From: Cylindrotheca closterium | Taxonomy: Eukaryota > Bacillariophyta > Bacillariophyceae > Bacillariales > Bacillariaceae | Assembly (NCBI GenBank): GCA_933822405.4 | Contig: CAKOGP040001869.1 | Coordinates: 826,816 to 890,815 of the forward strand | DNA length: 64,000 nt | Direction: 5' to 3' | Shown here: positions 39,561 through 49,818 of the stretch, one piece after another | Layout: each line of letters starts with the position of its first letter | Numbering within the stretch: the stretch's first letter is position 1 | Position numbers and translations under genes: made by a program | The notes under the pieces: generated by a model | Database searches by the model: none | Told to the model about the DNA's origin: nothing | Seen by the model: only the letters and a program-made list of their open reading frames with translations

Positions 39561-41108
39561 TCACACAGGTGCTGGTTTTCTACCACGGAAAGACTTCCTA
39601 CCTGCATTGGAACTTTTCTCTTTGCCATTCAGTCGTCGTCGAGCCCGTCGAGCGGATTCATAGTAGGATGCAACAGTGTAAAAATTGTGAATGATGGCCA
39701 ATGCTCCTGTCGCCACATCAATCTTGCGAGTGATATCGGCGGATATTTGATAGTCGACCACCAAAACGTTGACGACCATAGCCTCTAAGACCAACAGCAT
39801 GAGGACAAAGAAAAATTGATTCAGAACGGATTGCAATCGAATCTCGTACCCCACTGAAGGCAAGTGGGAATCAGCGGTCATCCGGATGCTCATTTCCACA
39901 AAAGCAATGTTCAGAGTGATCAAACCACGGTAGAAAAATTCTGTGTCCTTAAAGGTGAGGACGGACACAGCGACAACATTCATCAAGGCCAAGAGTGGAA
40001 CAATGTTGTTGTCGTAGTACCCTGACTCGCGGAGAACATTTAGTGACACCTTAAGGTATTCCTCAGCCGACTCCTCAGTGTGGTTGTCAAAGGCTCCATG
40101 CTCCATTCGAACAAATTTAAAGTCAAGCCCTCGTTCCTTGTTGTAGGAAAAGCCTGGCAATCGAGCTTGGTCCACCAAGACGCCATGGGGCACTCGAGTT
40201 GAGCCTTGGGCATCATCCGAGGTCGCCAAACCGAGCTTCCACAATCGTCGATCCCATTGCTTTCCCTTGCCTCGGTTGGACAAGATTGCCAATTGAATGT
40301 AGATGTCGTGATCGTCATGAGGAAATTGATCCACTCGCAAGTTTTCTTGAATCATAGTGGCCCGATACATGCAGGACCATCGCATGAGTCGCGAAGACTC
40401 CTGCAGCATGTCAACTTCCGGACTCCCAATAGTTTCAAACGTCGAACAATTCATAATGGCCAAAGGCGGCACTTCGAGCATTTTCTGTTGCAGTGAGGCC
40501 GCGTCGCCAGCAATTTCTTGTTGTACGGCTTTTTGTCGGCCGTGCATCCGCCACACATTAATGGATCTGCTGCTGGAGGAGACATAACTCCCATCTTCCG
40601 TCAAGTCGTCTCGCATGCCATCCGCATCAATGTCATTCCAAAACAGGGTGACTCGAAAGGTCATGGGGACAGATGCTGACACAACATCGAGCTTGCCAAT
40701 GTTCCAAACGACAACTTGAAAGCGAATGGTGTACAAATTTTCAGGCCGCTCCGAGTTGTTGATTGAGCCATAGTACCCACTATCACCAGAAGATTTGTAT
40801 AAGAGCGGCTTTCGTGCCAATGCGGATAGATCTCCTGATAGTGATCGTTTAATGTCAATGATTGGTACGTTGCGATTGATGATGCGCGGAGTAGTATGAT
40901 CTCGCGGACTATTCAAACTGTTGCTGCTATCATTGTTCCATTTGCTGTTTCGGATGTCCTTTTTTTGATTAAGCCGCCGATGTGTGGATGCCTGTTGATC
41001 CAAAAAGTAGGTTTGCGCTTGCTCTCCCGTATTGGCAAGATAATACGTGGTTGGTGGCCGTGGATTGAAGTTTGGGCTAGTGCCCCCTCCTGAGCCGCCG
41101 CCCATCAT
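39561..41108 (-). CDS. Cys-loop receptor-like (pentameric ligand-gated) ion channel
   Basis: A 515-residue single exon. The Gly/Asn/Ser-rich N-terminus (about 1-120) has no clear signal peptide. The ectodomain-like region (about 125-350) has strands typical of the family: YTIRFQVVVWNIGKLDVVSA, then VTLFWNDIDADG, then RATMIQENLRVDQFPHDDHD. The last matches the FPFDxQxC loop motif, with the Cys replaced. Four hydrophobic segments follow: NNIVPLLALMNVVAVSVLTF, then GLITLNIAFVEMSIRM, then LNQFFFVLMLLVLEAMVVNV, then GALAIIHNFYTVASYY. A basic tail ends it. pLGIC relatives exist in some protists. The M2 pore helix lacks the usual polar pattern, so gating and ion choice cannot be read. Confidence 0.68.
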   Translation of the reverse strand: MMGGGSGGGTSPNFNPRPPTTYYLANTGEQAQTYFLDQQASTHRRLNQKKDIRNSKWNNDSSNSLNSPRDHTTPRIINRNVPIIDIKRSLSGDLSALARKPLLYKSSGDSGYYGSINNSERPENLYTIRFQVVVWNIGKLDVVSASVPMTFRVTLFWNDIDADGMRDDLTEDGSYVSSSSRSINVWRMHGRQKAVQQEIAGDAASLQQKMLEVPPLAIMNCSTFETIGSPEVDMLQESSRLMRWSCMYRATMIQENLRVDQFPHDDHDIYIQLAILSNRGKGKQWDRRLWKLGLATSDDAQGSTRVPHGVLVDQARLPGFSYNKERGLDFKFVRMEHGAFDNHTEESAEEYLKVSLNVLRESGYYDNNIVPLLALMNVVAVSVLTFKDTEFFYRGLITLNIAFVEMSIRMTADSHLPSVGYEIRLQSVLNQFFFVLMLLVLEAMVVNVLVVDYQISADITRKIDVATGALAIIHNFYTVASYYESARRARRRLNGKEKSSNAGRKSFRGRKPAPV

Positions 41109-41640
41109 GATGTATTGAGGCTTGTTTCGTCACGAAGAAGGACGACGTCGTGTGATGTGCCGGGCGGCCGGGTTGAAGTGGAATCTGATGGATGTTAAAT
41201 CTTGATGATTCTGTACAGAGCTGAGCCTATTCGGATAACCGATTCCAAAGTGTAATCGGTGAAGCAGTCGGTGTGGCGGTGGTAGCTTTCTTTTGGATCC
41301 ACCAGGTGGACGCCACACCCTTTTGTTTCCGGAAGTTTGTAGCCGACGAGTTGGTGGGAAATTCTGTTCCTGCCATGCGACATCGCATCGACTTGTCGCT
41401 GATTTTAGGGGATCGACTAAAAGCGAGGGATAACGAAGGGGAAGGGGGAGCTGACAACCAACCAATGATATTGTAGTTGTCGAATCGAGAATCGAGAATT
41501 AGGAATTCAAAAACACCGAGAGTATTAAATTTTCGCCCTTTTCACCACGAAAACTGAAAACGCAAAATTGGAAGCATCTATCAGTTGTTTGACATTGTTT
41601 CACTTTTTTTCAAAGAATAAGAGGCAACAAACAGGGAAAT
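41109..41640. promoter_or_regulatory. Divergent intergenic region
   Basis: 532 bp between the channel gene (leftward) and the basic protein gene (rightward). No supported coding sequence. Confidence 0.35.
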
Positions 41641-42495
41641 ATGGGGAAACGAAGGTCCAAGACGGCGAAACAAAAGCAGGCGAATGCCAAGAAAAAGAAT
41701 GGGAAGAAAACTTCTTTGGGGGGTGTCGCTGTGTCAAAGGGAATGACAAGTAAATTTCAACAACAAACAAAGTCGTCTGCTATCCTTTCTGTCGAAGTGT
41801 CCAACAAGAATAATTATGGCAATGCTGCAAACGGAAAGAAAATAACGGAAGCTTCATTGAGGCAAAAGCTAAAGGCGAAAACCAAGAAGGTCTTTATGCC
41901 AACTCCTGCTAAAACTGCTGGAGCTCTTCCCAGCACTGGTGGAGAGAAAAAGTCCTCATTGAAAGGTGACGAACAAGCTGAATTCAAACGTCAACTGGCC
42001 TCCTTGCAAGAGCGACAGATGGCAGCTCAGAAAAAGAAACCGTCCAAAAAGGGCGGTGCTCTATCGTTTGGTTTTCAAGAGGCCACCTTCTCTTTCCAGA
42101 AAACTCCCCATCAAATGCTACAGGAAACCACTCGGCGGATGGAAACCATGACGGGTGTGGGACAGCAAGGGATTGGTTCTTTTTCGTCCACACCAATACG
42201 GACAAATCAGTCTTGGGCTGTCGCCATCAAAGAACCAACGTCGCCAATAGCGCATAAGAATCCATTTGATGCATTGGGAGGAGACACCGATGATTGGGGT
42301 GATGAAGACAACAATCAATGGATGCAACAGCCCAAACAACAAAAACAAGAAGGACAAAAACAAGGCGCTGCGAGTCTATTCTCCATGGCGCCACCTACCT
42401 TTTCGTTGCTCCCAACAATCACGCCCACACCAGCTACATCGCCACACCCAAATCGATTCGGAGAAGAGGAGGAAGAAATCGATCCTGACTTGTAA
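41641..42495 (+). CDS. Hypothetical basic, disordered protein
   Basis: A 284-residue single exon. The N-terminus is highly basic (MGKRRSKTAKQKQANAKKKN) and looks like a nuclear or nucleolar signal. The middle has a helical, Gln/Lys-rich segment (FKRQLASLQERQMAAQKKK) followed by GGALSFGFQEATFSFQKTP. A short acidic motif (NPFDALGGDTDDWGDED) lies near the C-terminus, and the end is Pro/Thr-rich with a final Glu run. No enzyme domain is visible. A nucleic-acid or ribosome-biogenesis role would fit the composition, but this is inference. Confidence 0.62.
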   Translation: MGKRRSKTAKQKQANAKKKNGKKTSLGGVAVSKGMTSKFQQQTKSSAILSVEVSNKNNYGNAANGKKITEASLRQKLKAKTKKVFMPTPAKTAGALPSTGGEKKSSLKGDEQAEFKRQLASLQERQMAAQKKKPSKKGGALSFGFQEATFSFQKTPHQMLQETTRRMETMTGVGQQGIGSFSSTPIRTNQSWAVAIKEPTSPIAHKNPFDALGGDTDDWGDEDNNQWMQQPKQQKQEGQKQGAASLFSMAPPTFSLLPTITPTPATSPHPNRFGEEEEEIDPDL

Positions 42496-42659
42496 CTACT
42501 ACAAGTGCAGCAACCCAGCACAGCACATCCAACCATAACATAGACCACACGACACACCCCTTTTCGCGCGATGAAGACCACTTCTTTCATCGTCAATAGA
42601 GCCATTGTAACACTAGACAGTAAGGGGAATCATTCTATATCTATCTAGCTGCCACTTTA

Positions 42660-44126
42660 TCATTGTAACCAACAGTTTGGATTCAAGGTCGACGCTAACA
42701 TGATCTCATTCATATCCAAGTGATCTGTCCATGAACTGGCCAATTGGCGCTGAGGATCCATCCAATATGTTTCGATCTGCTCTGCTAGAGGAAGAAAGAC
42801 AAGTATTTCCTCAAAGGTTGACAATTTGCTTGTGATTGACAACAAGGAGCTGAACGACTCATCCAAAAGCACTTGCTCGACCACCCGCAAACCAAGGGAT
42901 AGCCCCAGCTCTCGAAAGGGGGTACGTTCATTTGGTGGACCTTTCAGCTCCTTGCTTTGGGCAATGGACTCCAAACCGCTCAACACTGCATGTTTCATAT
43001 CATTCAACAAAGCCTTGCGATGAACGTCAGGCCCCATTTGCTTCTGCAGCATGTCTAGTTGACATATGTCTAGGAGCATGCCACCCAATCTATATACATT
43101 CAATCAAAACAGATGCATTGTGAGAGCAAAGTGAAAAGGCAAGGGACACAAAACGACGACGAAATCATCTTACTCCAATGGATCATCATTTGTTTCGACA
43201 ATATGAATCATGGAATAAAAGATACCTTGTAGATGGAACATGGTCGGTAAAAGAGGCGTACAAATTTGACATTGTTCACAGGTAGCAATCAATCGATTGG
43301 CTAGGATGTATCCCTCCAGTGCATCCCTGGCTCCCTGGGAAGAAACTTGTGGTCGCGACATGTCAATACTGAGTTTCCAGTACATTTGTGGCCGTCCGTA
43401 TTGATGCGTGACAAATTTGGATGCGGCCACTCGCAAGAGTTCCATTGCCCATTTTGTATAGATAGTGTCGCCGCAACCCCGCGTGACCATGTCCAGGGCA
43501 GTCGCCCATTTGGTCAGGTAATGAAAGTATTGTCCATCCTTGTCCCATTCCGTTTCGGAATTGTATGGGATATTGAGTGGTCGTTCGTCTTCTGGCTTTC
43601 CAATTCGGAGTCCTCCTGCTGTAGGATGTTCGTTCGAGGCATTGGGCAACCAAGTTGCTGCTTTATGAGGTTCCTTATGGCCCAGACGATGCTTGGCCAA
43701 GGTTTCGTGAACAGCATCCATCAGATTCCGAGCATGTTCCTGATAGACAGCTGCTGTTGCTTTCTCGGGCTGTCTTTCCTTCTTCTCAGTATTGTGGCTC
43801 AGACTTACAAAATTTGCAAGGGCAAAAGCATCAGTCCACAAATACCGTCGTCGACGAAGTGGTGACCGATGATTCATGGTGCCATTGTCTTGTTTCGCAC
43901 TGGACTGGGATACGCCAGTGCGCTTGACGAATGTATCCAAAATCTCTTTCGTAGCATTTTGTCGCCTCTCCCAATCTTCTCGCTGCCGTTGGTTGTTGCT
44001 ATCGTCATCATTGCTCTTTGTCACCTCGTTCAGGTGTCCTTTCATGCTACTGTACACGGTGGGCAAGTTGAAGAGGATTTCCAGAGTGAGTTTGTTGGCA
44101 GGCGTCCGACTCCTTCGACCTGACAT
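42660..44126 (-). CDS. Uncharacterised protein with GGLRIGK / EWDKDGQYFHYLTKW block
   Basis: Two exons, 44126-43174 and 43089-42660, joined in phase 2 across an 84-bp GTAAGA...TAG intron, give 460 residues. An in-frame ATG at 44153 is also possible. The core has YLWTDAFALANFVSLSH, then GGLRIGKPEDERPL, then SETEWDKDGQYFHYLTKW, and RPQMYWKLSIDMSRPQV. Joining the exons gives NDDPLELGGMLLDICQLD. The repeated amphipathic helices with W, Y and D motifs recall (alpha/alpha)6 six-hairpin glycosidase-like folds. I recognise the block as a conserved family but cannot name an activity, and no catalytic acid can be assigned. No signal peptide is seen, so the product is probably cytosolic. Confidence 0.72.
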
Positions 44127-44205
44127 ACACCCCATCACACCGAAACGAAACAATAAAATTCATGACCACTTCAACCACTTGGCCATTTGTCACCACATAA
44201 CAGTG
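44127..44205. promoter_or_regulatory. Very short bidirectional promoter
   Basis: Only 79 bp (or 52 if the upstream ATG is used) separate the start codons of two divergent genes. Transcription start sites probably overlap or lie within the other gene's 5' region. Confidence 0.5.
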
Positions 44206-45654
44206 ATGGGAAGGAAGTCCAATCTATCGTCATGGCTATACCTAGGAATTGCTCTTGCTAAGTTCTTCCTCTTCCTTCAACCAGCCGTCGCTCTTACCAG
44301 TGGACCAAAGAATGCTGGCCGACAAACAAGAACCCAACAAGACCTATCACAAAGTGGTGAAAAGACACCACCCTCTCATTTGCAAGTGAAAATTGCTTCT
44401 AGTATCACCAAAGGAGAACGACGCAAAGAAGAACGACAATCCAAAACCCGGAATCTATGTCCAGGCTGTGATCGACCCCCTGTCATTTGCGTATGCGATG
44501 CCTTGCCGCCCGAAAAGCTGTCGACTCGAACGCAACTATTGGTACTCCAACATCCCAATGAATTTCGCAAGAAAACTTTTTCGACCGTCCCACTTATGTC
44601 TCTGGTGCTGGAAAATGTGCAAGTACAACGAGACTATCAATTTGAGGTCAAGGGCTTGCAAATTGTCCAGGAATGTCTAGATCGAGGACAACGACCATTG
44701 TTGCTGTTTCCCGGAGATGATGCCATTTCGTTGGATGGGTTTGGCAATCTTGAAGACGACGAGAGCAAACAAGAAGCGAATATGGTAGACATGGATGCAA
44801 ACCTGATCCAAACACTGCAAGAAATCCGGAAGCAAGACAATCTACTCATCGTTATGGACGGCACTTGGGCAGAAGCAAAGAGGATGGCACTAGGTTCAGA
44901 AGACCTTGTAAATGCTTGTCAGCAAGTACAGTTCACTGCCCCAGCATCTTGTTTGTATGATGCCATCCGCAAAGAACCAGAGGGACACTGTCTCTCTACA
45001 CTAGAAGCCTGTGCCCAATCATTGGTTTTGTTGGAAGGAGCCCGCGAGACTGCCACCTATCTCAAAGGAGTCTTGCAACACATGGTAAACATTCAACTGA
45101 CCATGGAGCGAAATCGACAGGATGATCCTCGACAAAAAGGAAAGCAACTGTATGAACGTAACAAACGTCGGCGACGAGTCGAAAAGACTCTCTTTGAAAA
45201 ACCAAAGCCACAAACATTACAAGACGGTGCCATTCTCCGACCGCTGGCTGTCAACGATGCCAAACACATTCACTATAGTTTGTGTCACAAATCACGGACT
45301 AGCTTGTTGCGAACGACCCAAGACTGTCTGGAGGAGGGATTGGCTTGTTTTGGCATTGAAAACAAGGATGGACACTTGTGCGCACATATTGTCCGTTCTC
45401 GCGATGGAACCTTGGGCATGCTTCACGTGGAAACAGAATACCGACGGAAGGGATACGGGAGACTGTTGGTACAAGAAGCGTCAAAAGTTTTGAAAGAACT
45501 AGACAAACCTTGTGTTTGCTTTATCCAAAAAGGAGATGAGGCAGCAGAATCACTCTTTTGTGGCTTGGGTTGGATTGTTTCAGAGCAGGGAGGTGTCAAA
45601 TCTGGAACTCCAAGTGCAGCAAAGCAAAGATGGGTGCTACCTTCAAGTGGATAG
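44206..45654 (+). CDS. DTW-domain tRNA acp3U transferase fused to a GNAT acetyltransferase domain
   Basis: A 482-residue single exon from ATG 44206. A hydrophobic N-terminus (SWLYLGIALAKFFLFLQPAV) suggests an ER or plastid preprotein. The DTW domain spans about residues 75-300. It opens with a zinc-ribbon-like CPGCDRPPVICVCDALPP and carries the namesake DGTW at 218-221 (MDGTWAEAKRM). Enzymes of this family (TapT/DTWD) transfer the 3-amino-3-carboxypropyl group from S-adenosylmethionine to tRNA uridine. After a basic linker (NKRRRRVEK) comes a GNAT domain at about 340-480. Its acetyl-CoA loop reads RRKGYG inside MLHVETEYRRKGYGRLL. E. coli encodes a DTW protein next to an acetyltransferase gene (yfiP-yfiQ). 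In this gene the two activities are in one chain. Confidence 0.85.
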   Translation: MGRKSNLSSWLYLGIALAKFFLFLQPAVALTSGPKNAGRQTRTQQDLSQSGEKTPPSHLQVKIASSITKGERRKEERQSKTRNLCPGCDRPPVICVCDALPPEKLSTRTQLLVLQHPNEFRKKTFSTVPLMSLVLENVQVQRDYQFEVKGLQIVQECLDRGQRPLLLFPGDDAISLDGFGNLEDDESKQEANMVDMDANLIQTLQEIRKQDNLLIVMDGTWAEAKRMALGSEDLVNACQQVQFTAPASCLYDAIRKEPEGHCLSTLEACAQSLVLLEGARETATYLKGVLQHMVNIQLTMERNRQDDPRQKGKQLYERNKRRRRVEKTLFEKPKPQTLQDGAILRPLAVNDAKHIHYSLCHKSRTSLLRTTQDCLEEGLACFGIENKDGHLCAHIVRSRDGTLGMLHVETEYRRKGYGRLLVQEASKVLKELDKPCVCFIQKGDEAAESLFCGLGWIVSEQGGVKSGTPSAAKQRWVLPSSG

Positions 45655-46605
45655 TAATTTCTGAAAGTCTTGAAAATAGCACCGTGAAAAATGACTTTGT
45701 TTGTCCGCAATCATATCCGCAAACAAAACGGTGTCCCTCATTCCCTTTATTTTTACCGCATTCCCTAATTTTTACCGAATTTCCCAAGTCCGTCCCATTT
45801 ATTTCGAGGGAAACGTCGCGTAACAAAAGGCAATCACAATACTGTACAGCACAGCACCAGACTAAGTAACTATCATCTATCATCATGAGAGCATGATTGA
45901 TGACACAAATTTATAGAGACAATGAGTAAATATGTCAATGAAGCATTCATTCGGGTTCGTGGTGGAGGGATTCAAGACCAAGTGGAAATGGAGCAGCTCA
46001 GAGATCTATCTCGCAAAGACGACCATTTCATTTCTCAATAAACAAATTTCCCTCCAGCTACTACGGAAGGCAAACCACATGGCATTGAAGTGAGTATTGC
46101 ACTGTCGTTATTTCTTCTGTGGAAACGAGCCAGCAAGGGTACACAATTGGAAGTGATTCCGATCTGGGGATTCTGTGACAAGTCCCTGCTTCTTGGACTA
46201 AGCTTATCGTCAAGACAGCGTGGGACACGACCTTCGCATCCAATCCTCCGGCGTCATCTATATCATTGCATAAGCTCGATCATAGTTTCTTCGACAGGCA
46301 GGAAGATTTCCTTGTTCACACTGTTGTCAGTGGTGCAAATGGAAGGAGGGTTTGTCCTTTCAAAATAGACCCACGCGAAAAGTATGTGTGACATGGAAGT
46401 CCGATTACTATTAATATCATGTCTACGCTCGTGAAATATGGTGACATCAAGATGCACGTTACAGTATCGTTACTAGCTATCAAGATGACGTCGCGCATTG
46501 CAATCGAAACTACTGGCAAAAGCTGGTAAAGAGAAATGGGGAGGTCATCTTCAATCGTTCTGTAGAACACCGAAGGCAAAGTGATGGACACATGCGATAT
46601 TAAAA
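45655..46605. other. Intergenic region with one doubtful small frame
   Basis: About 950 bp. A 39-codon frame (45922-46041, MSKYVNEAFIRVRGGG...) stops at TAA, and the same frame stays open on the far side to 46368. Neither part shows a known domain. TACTGTACA lies near 45839-45847. No other gene is supported. Confidence 0.35.
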
Positions 46606-49600
46606 TCACTCTGCTGGCTTCTTCTTCTTTTTCTTCTTCTTTGACTTTTTGGTTCCTTCGTCATTTCCCTCTTCGCCGCCTGCTTTTTTGGTCTTCTTTT
46701 TTTTCTTTTTTTTGCCCTCTCCATCATCTGCACCATCCTTTGCCTTTTTGGATTTTTTCTTTTTCTTGCCCTCTCCATTTTTCTTCTTTTTCTTCTTCTT
46801 GGATTTGGTTCCTTCGTCATTTTCATCTTCGCCGACTGCTGCCTTTTTGGTCTTTTTCGACTTCCTTTTGGGCGGAGGTGTCAATCCAGCATCAGGCAAA
46901 GGCACGTTCTTGCCTTCCGCTGCCTTTCTAGGTGTGATAGGAGCCTCCGGTGGAATTGGCGCCACAGATTTCTTTTTCTTGGTACTCATTGGCGACATGA
47001 ACGAGCCACCTTCGAAACTGGGCCGTGAACCTGTAATCTTTTGGATGACAGGCTCAAATATATCTGTTTCCTTCGTCCCGGTTTCCGCCAATTCAAGTTT
47101 CTCCTTGGCTTCCACTGTCCACGGGTGTTTCTTACCAAGTTTTGCTTGCAAAATATCGACAGCTGAATTCTGATCCTTTTGCGCCGCGTCAAAGTCATCC
47201 ATCATACTGTGGATTGAACCAATTACTGACAAGCTCCTTCCGGTGTCTTCGTGCTCATTCCCAAGAACTGCAGTTTGAATTTCAATGGCCTGCTGCATCT
47301 CTTCGATAGCGGCATCGAAATCGCCCTGCGCTGCCAAGATGCGTGCCAATCTCACACGAGCTATCGCACACTCCTGGTGCCGATCACCACAAAGAATAGC
47401 GGTGATAGACAGTGACTGTCGGTGGGCAACTGCGGCACCAACAAAATCCCCTTTGCGCCCAAGCATGTCTCCAACCCGTGCACAGGACACGGCGGTGTCT
47501 GGGTGATCTTTACTTAAAATATTGGCTCTAATGGATAGTGCCGTTCGATGTTGCACCAAGGATTCATCCAAATTACCATTAACGAGGAGGGCGTCTGCAA
47601 TATACTGACAAGTCGCTGCTGTTGTTGGGTGGTCCTTGCCCAGATTTTCTTCAAAGACTTCAAATGCTCTTTGAAGCAGGTGCAGAGCTTCAGCTGAGTC
47701 GCCTTGCAGGGTGTAAGCCCGACCAAGTGCATTGTAAGCAGCCATTGTCTCTGGATGATCCTCACCAAGGGTAGTCTCAAGCAACCCTTTCGCTCGTCGG
47801 AACTCCTGCAATGCATGGTCGACATCTCCTTTGTATAGATACGCATTTCCAAGGTCAATGTACGATGCGCAGGCAAGAGGATGGTCCATACCATAAACCT
47901 TGTTCAAGATTTCTTTAGCTCGTGTCAATTCATTGATAGCTCCTTCCCAATCCTTTTTTCTGCAAAGCAGGTCGCCCAAGTACTTTAAGGAAATTGCGCA
48001 TTCTTCATGTTCCTTGCCTCGAAGTGTTTCTCTTATCTTTAGAGCCTTTCGATGCCTCCATTCTGCGACTTCATAATCTCCTCGTTCAGTCAAAACAATA
48101 CCGATATCCGTATGGGATTCAGCTGTCATGAGATTATTCTTTCCAACCTCCGTCTCCCGAATCGAGAGTGCTAGCCGATGTTCATCCATCGCTTTCGTGT
48201 AGTCTCCGTATTGGCATAGCGCATTACCAATCAGGTGCCTTGTTGCGGCTGCATCTGGATGAACATCACTAAGGAAGGATTCTTGGATTTCCAGCGCTTT
48301 GCGATACGATTCTTCTGCGGCTGGGTAGTCACCCATCTTCTCTTGTGCCAATCCGATGTCTTTGAGTGATTCAATGACCACAAGAAGACCGTTTGAATTT
48401 GCTTCCCGGATCCGCAGCGCCTTTTGGTATTTCTTCAGGGCCTTAGAGAAATTACACTTTTTGCACATCATATGACCGATTTGACTGTTGGTTTCAGCAA
48501 CTGCAATGTGTTCGGAGCCAAGAACATTCTCTTGAATAGACAAGGCCTTGTTAAAGTTTTTGATTGAACCGTCAACATCTTGCTTGGCGCCCATGACGAG
48601 TGCAATGCTATAGTATGTCTCGGCAATACTCCGATCATCTTTCATTCCTTGCTGAATACCAGATATCCGTTTGAACAAGTGCAATGCAGAATCAAACTCT
48701 TCCAGCTTTTCCCGGAACAATTCCGCAAACATTTTGAGCTGTGCCGCATCCTGGGAATCCATTAGGACGTCCATCAGCTTTCGGTCAACAGTTCCATACT
48801 TGTTCATCATAGCTAGATCCTGCAAGACGTCTCCCTGATACACATCACCTGCAAAACAAGATCGAAAGAATTCATAATGATGTGGAAGTCCAGATTGTTC
48901 CGCCAGCACTTTGATATCTTTGTGGTGTATCTGAAGTTCGCAAATATGAGCGAGCTCACCCTCGACAGGAATCAAGACGTGATACAACATGTCCCGATAT
49001 CCGGTGAAGGACGGCTCTGCAAATCGATTTTTCCCTGACACTATGTGGGCGTGCTTCGATAACCACTTGTTGACATCAGAGACCTGCTTGAAAGACTTGC
49101 AGACCACGCTTGCCCTCACGATATCATAAAGCCAGGATTCCGGAGGGCCAGGTATCCGATGTCGGTATTCTTCTTTTGCCTTTGCATACGCTCTATCACG
49201 GGGCTTCAAGTCGGGGACTTCGATGCTTTCATCGTCCAGTCCGTTTACTTCATCCAGCATCAGTTCCAGCACGCGCTTCAGTTCCTTTTGTGCCTGTTCC
49301 GCAACATTATAGAGTTCATCAAGGTTCTTCACTGTAGAATTATCCATGTTCTTTTGCTGATATTCTTTCTTCCAACGAATTTCTGGTTCCACTTCTTTCT
49401 CATCTTTTTCCTCATCTTCTTCTTCGGCTTCCAATTCTTCTTCTATCCCTCCTGAATGTACCTTGACCTTCAGATGTCGAAACTTATCAGATGGGTCCAT
49501 AAGGTCAGCTCGATCTTCCACGTTGCGTCTCATTTCAAAAAAGTGCTGCATTCGCTCGAAAAACTGCTTGACCTTTGGATTTTTGTTGTCGTCAATAGGG

Positions 49601-49818
49601 GCTACTGGTCCAAGCTGCTTCTCTGACTCGCTAGACGAATCTGAGTCCGAGCTGCTGTCATCGCTGTAATCGCCATCCTCATCACTCCATTCTCCTTCGG
49701 ACCAAGATCCATCGGAATCTCCTTCGCTCCGACTGGCAACACTACTAATGTCATCGCCAATATCATCGCTGAAGTCAATGTCGGGAAGGGGCTCGTCTTC
49801 TCCCTCCGAACTCGACAT
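46606..49818 (-). CDS. RelA/SpoT-like domain plus TPR-array protein with Lys-rich tail
   Basis: A 1070-residue single exon from ATG 49818 (MSSSEGEDEPLPDIDF). The N-terminus is Asp/Ser/Glu-rich. A conserved helical motif follows (VKQFFERMQHFFEMRRNVED). Residues about 220-325 match a RelA/SpoT nucleotidyltransferase-like fold: SWLYDIVRASVVCKS, then GYRDMLYHVLIPVEGELAHI, then CELQIHHKD. The Asp of LYDIV and the Glu of CELQI sit where (p)ppGpp synthetases keep theirs. From about 370 to 910 run some thirteen kinesin-light-chain-type TPRs of about 42 residues. They carry repeated motifs such as AL-x-I-R-E and H-P-x-T/A-A. The tail has several poly-Lys blocks between acidic stretches. Its closest visible relative is the gene at 53296-58650. 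Confidence 0.82.
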   Translation of the reverse strand: MSSSEGEDEPLPDIDFSDDIGDDISSVASRSEGDSDGSWSEGEWSDEDGDYSDDSSSDSDSSSESEKQLGPVAPIDDNKNPKVKQFFERMQHFFEMRRNVEDRADLMDPSDKFRHLKVKVHSGGIEEELEAEEEDEEKDEKEVEPEIRWKKEYQQKNMDNSTVKNLDELYNVAEQAQKELKRVLELMLDEVNGLDDESIEVPDLKPRDRAYAKAKEEYRHRIPGPPESWLYDIVRASVVCKSFKQVSDVNKWLSKHAHIVSGKNRFAEPSFTGYRDMLYHVLIPVEGELAHICELQIHHKDIKVLAEQSGLPHHYEFFRSCFAGDVYQGDVLQDLAMMNKYGTVDRKLMDVLMDSQDAAQLKMFAELFREKLEEFDSALHLFKRISGIQQGMKDDRSIAETYYSIALVMGAKQDVDGSIKNFNKALSIQENVLGSEHIAVAETNSQIGHMMCKKCNFSKALKKYQKALRIREANSNGLLVVIESLKDIGLAQEKMGDYPAAEESYRKALEIQESFLSDVHPDAAATRHLIGNALCQYGDYTKAMDEHRLALSIRETEVGKNNLMTAESHTDIGIVLTERGDYEVAEWRHRKALKIRETLRGKEHEECAISLKYLGDLLCRKKDWEGAINELTRAKEILNKVYGMDHPLACASYIDLGNAYLYKGDVDHALQEFRRAKGLLETTLGEDHPETMAAYNALGRAYTLQGDSAEALHLLQRAFEVFEENLGKDHPTTAATCQYIADALLVNGNLDESLVQHRTALSIRANILSKDHPDTAVSCARVGDMLGRKGDFVGAAVAHRQSLSITAILCGDRHQECAIARVRLARILAAQGDFDAAIEEMQQAIEIQTAVLGNEHEDTGRSLSVIGSIHSMMDDFDAAQKDQNSAVDILQAKLGKKHPWTVEAKEKLELAETGTKETDIFEPVIQKITGSRPSFEGGSFMSPMSTKKKKSVAPIPPEAPITPRKAAEGKNVPLPDAGLTPPPKRKSKKTKKAAVGEDENDEGTKSKKKKKKKNGEGKKKKKSKKAKDGADDGEGKKKKKKKTKKAGGEEGNDEGTKKSKKKKKKKKPAE

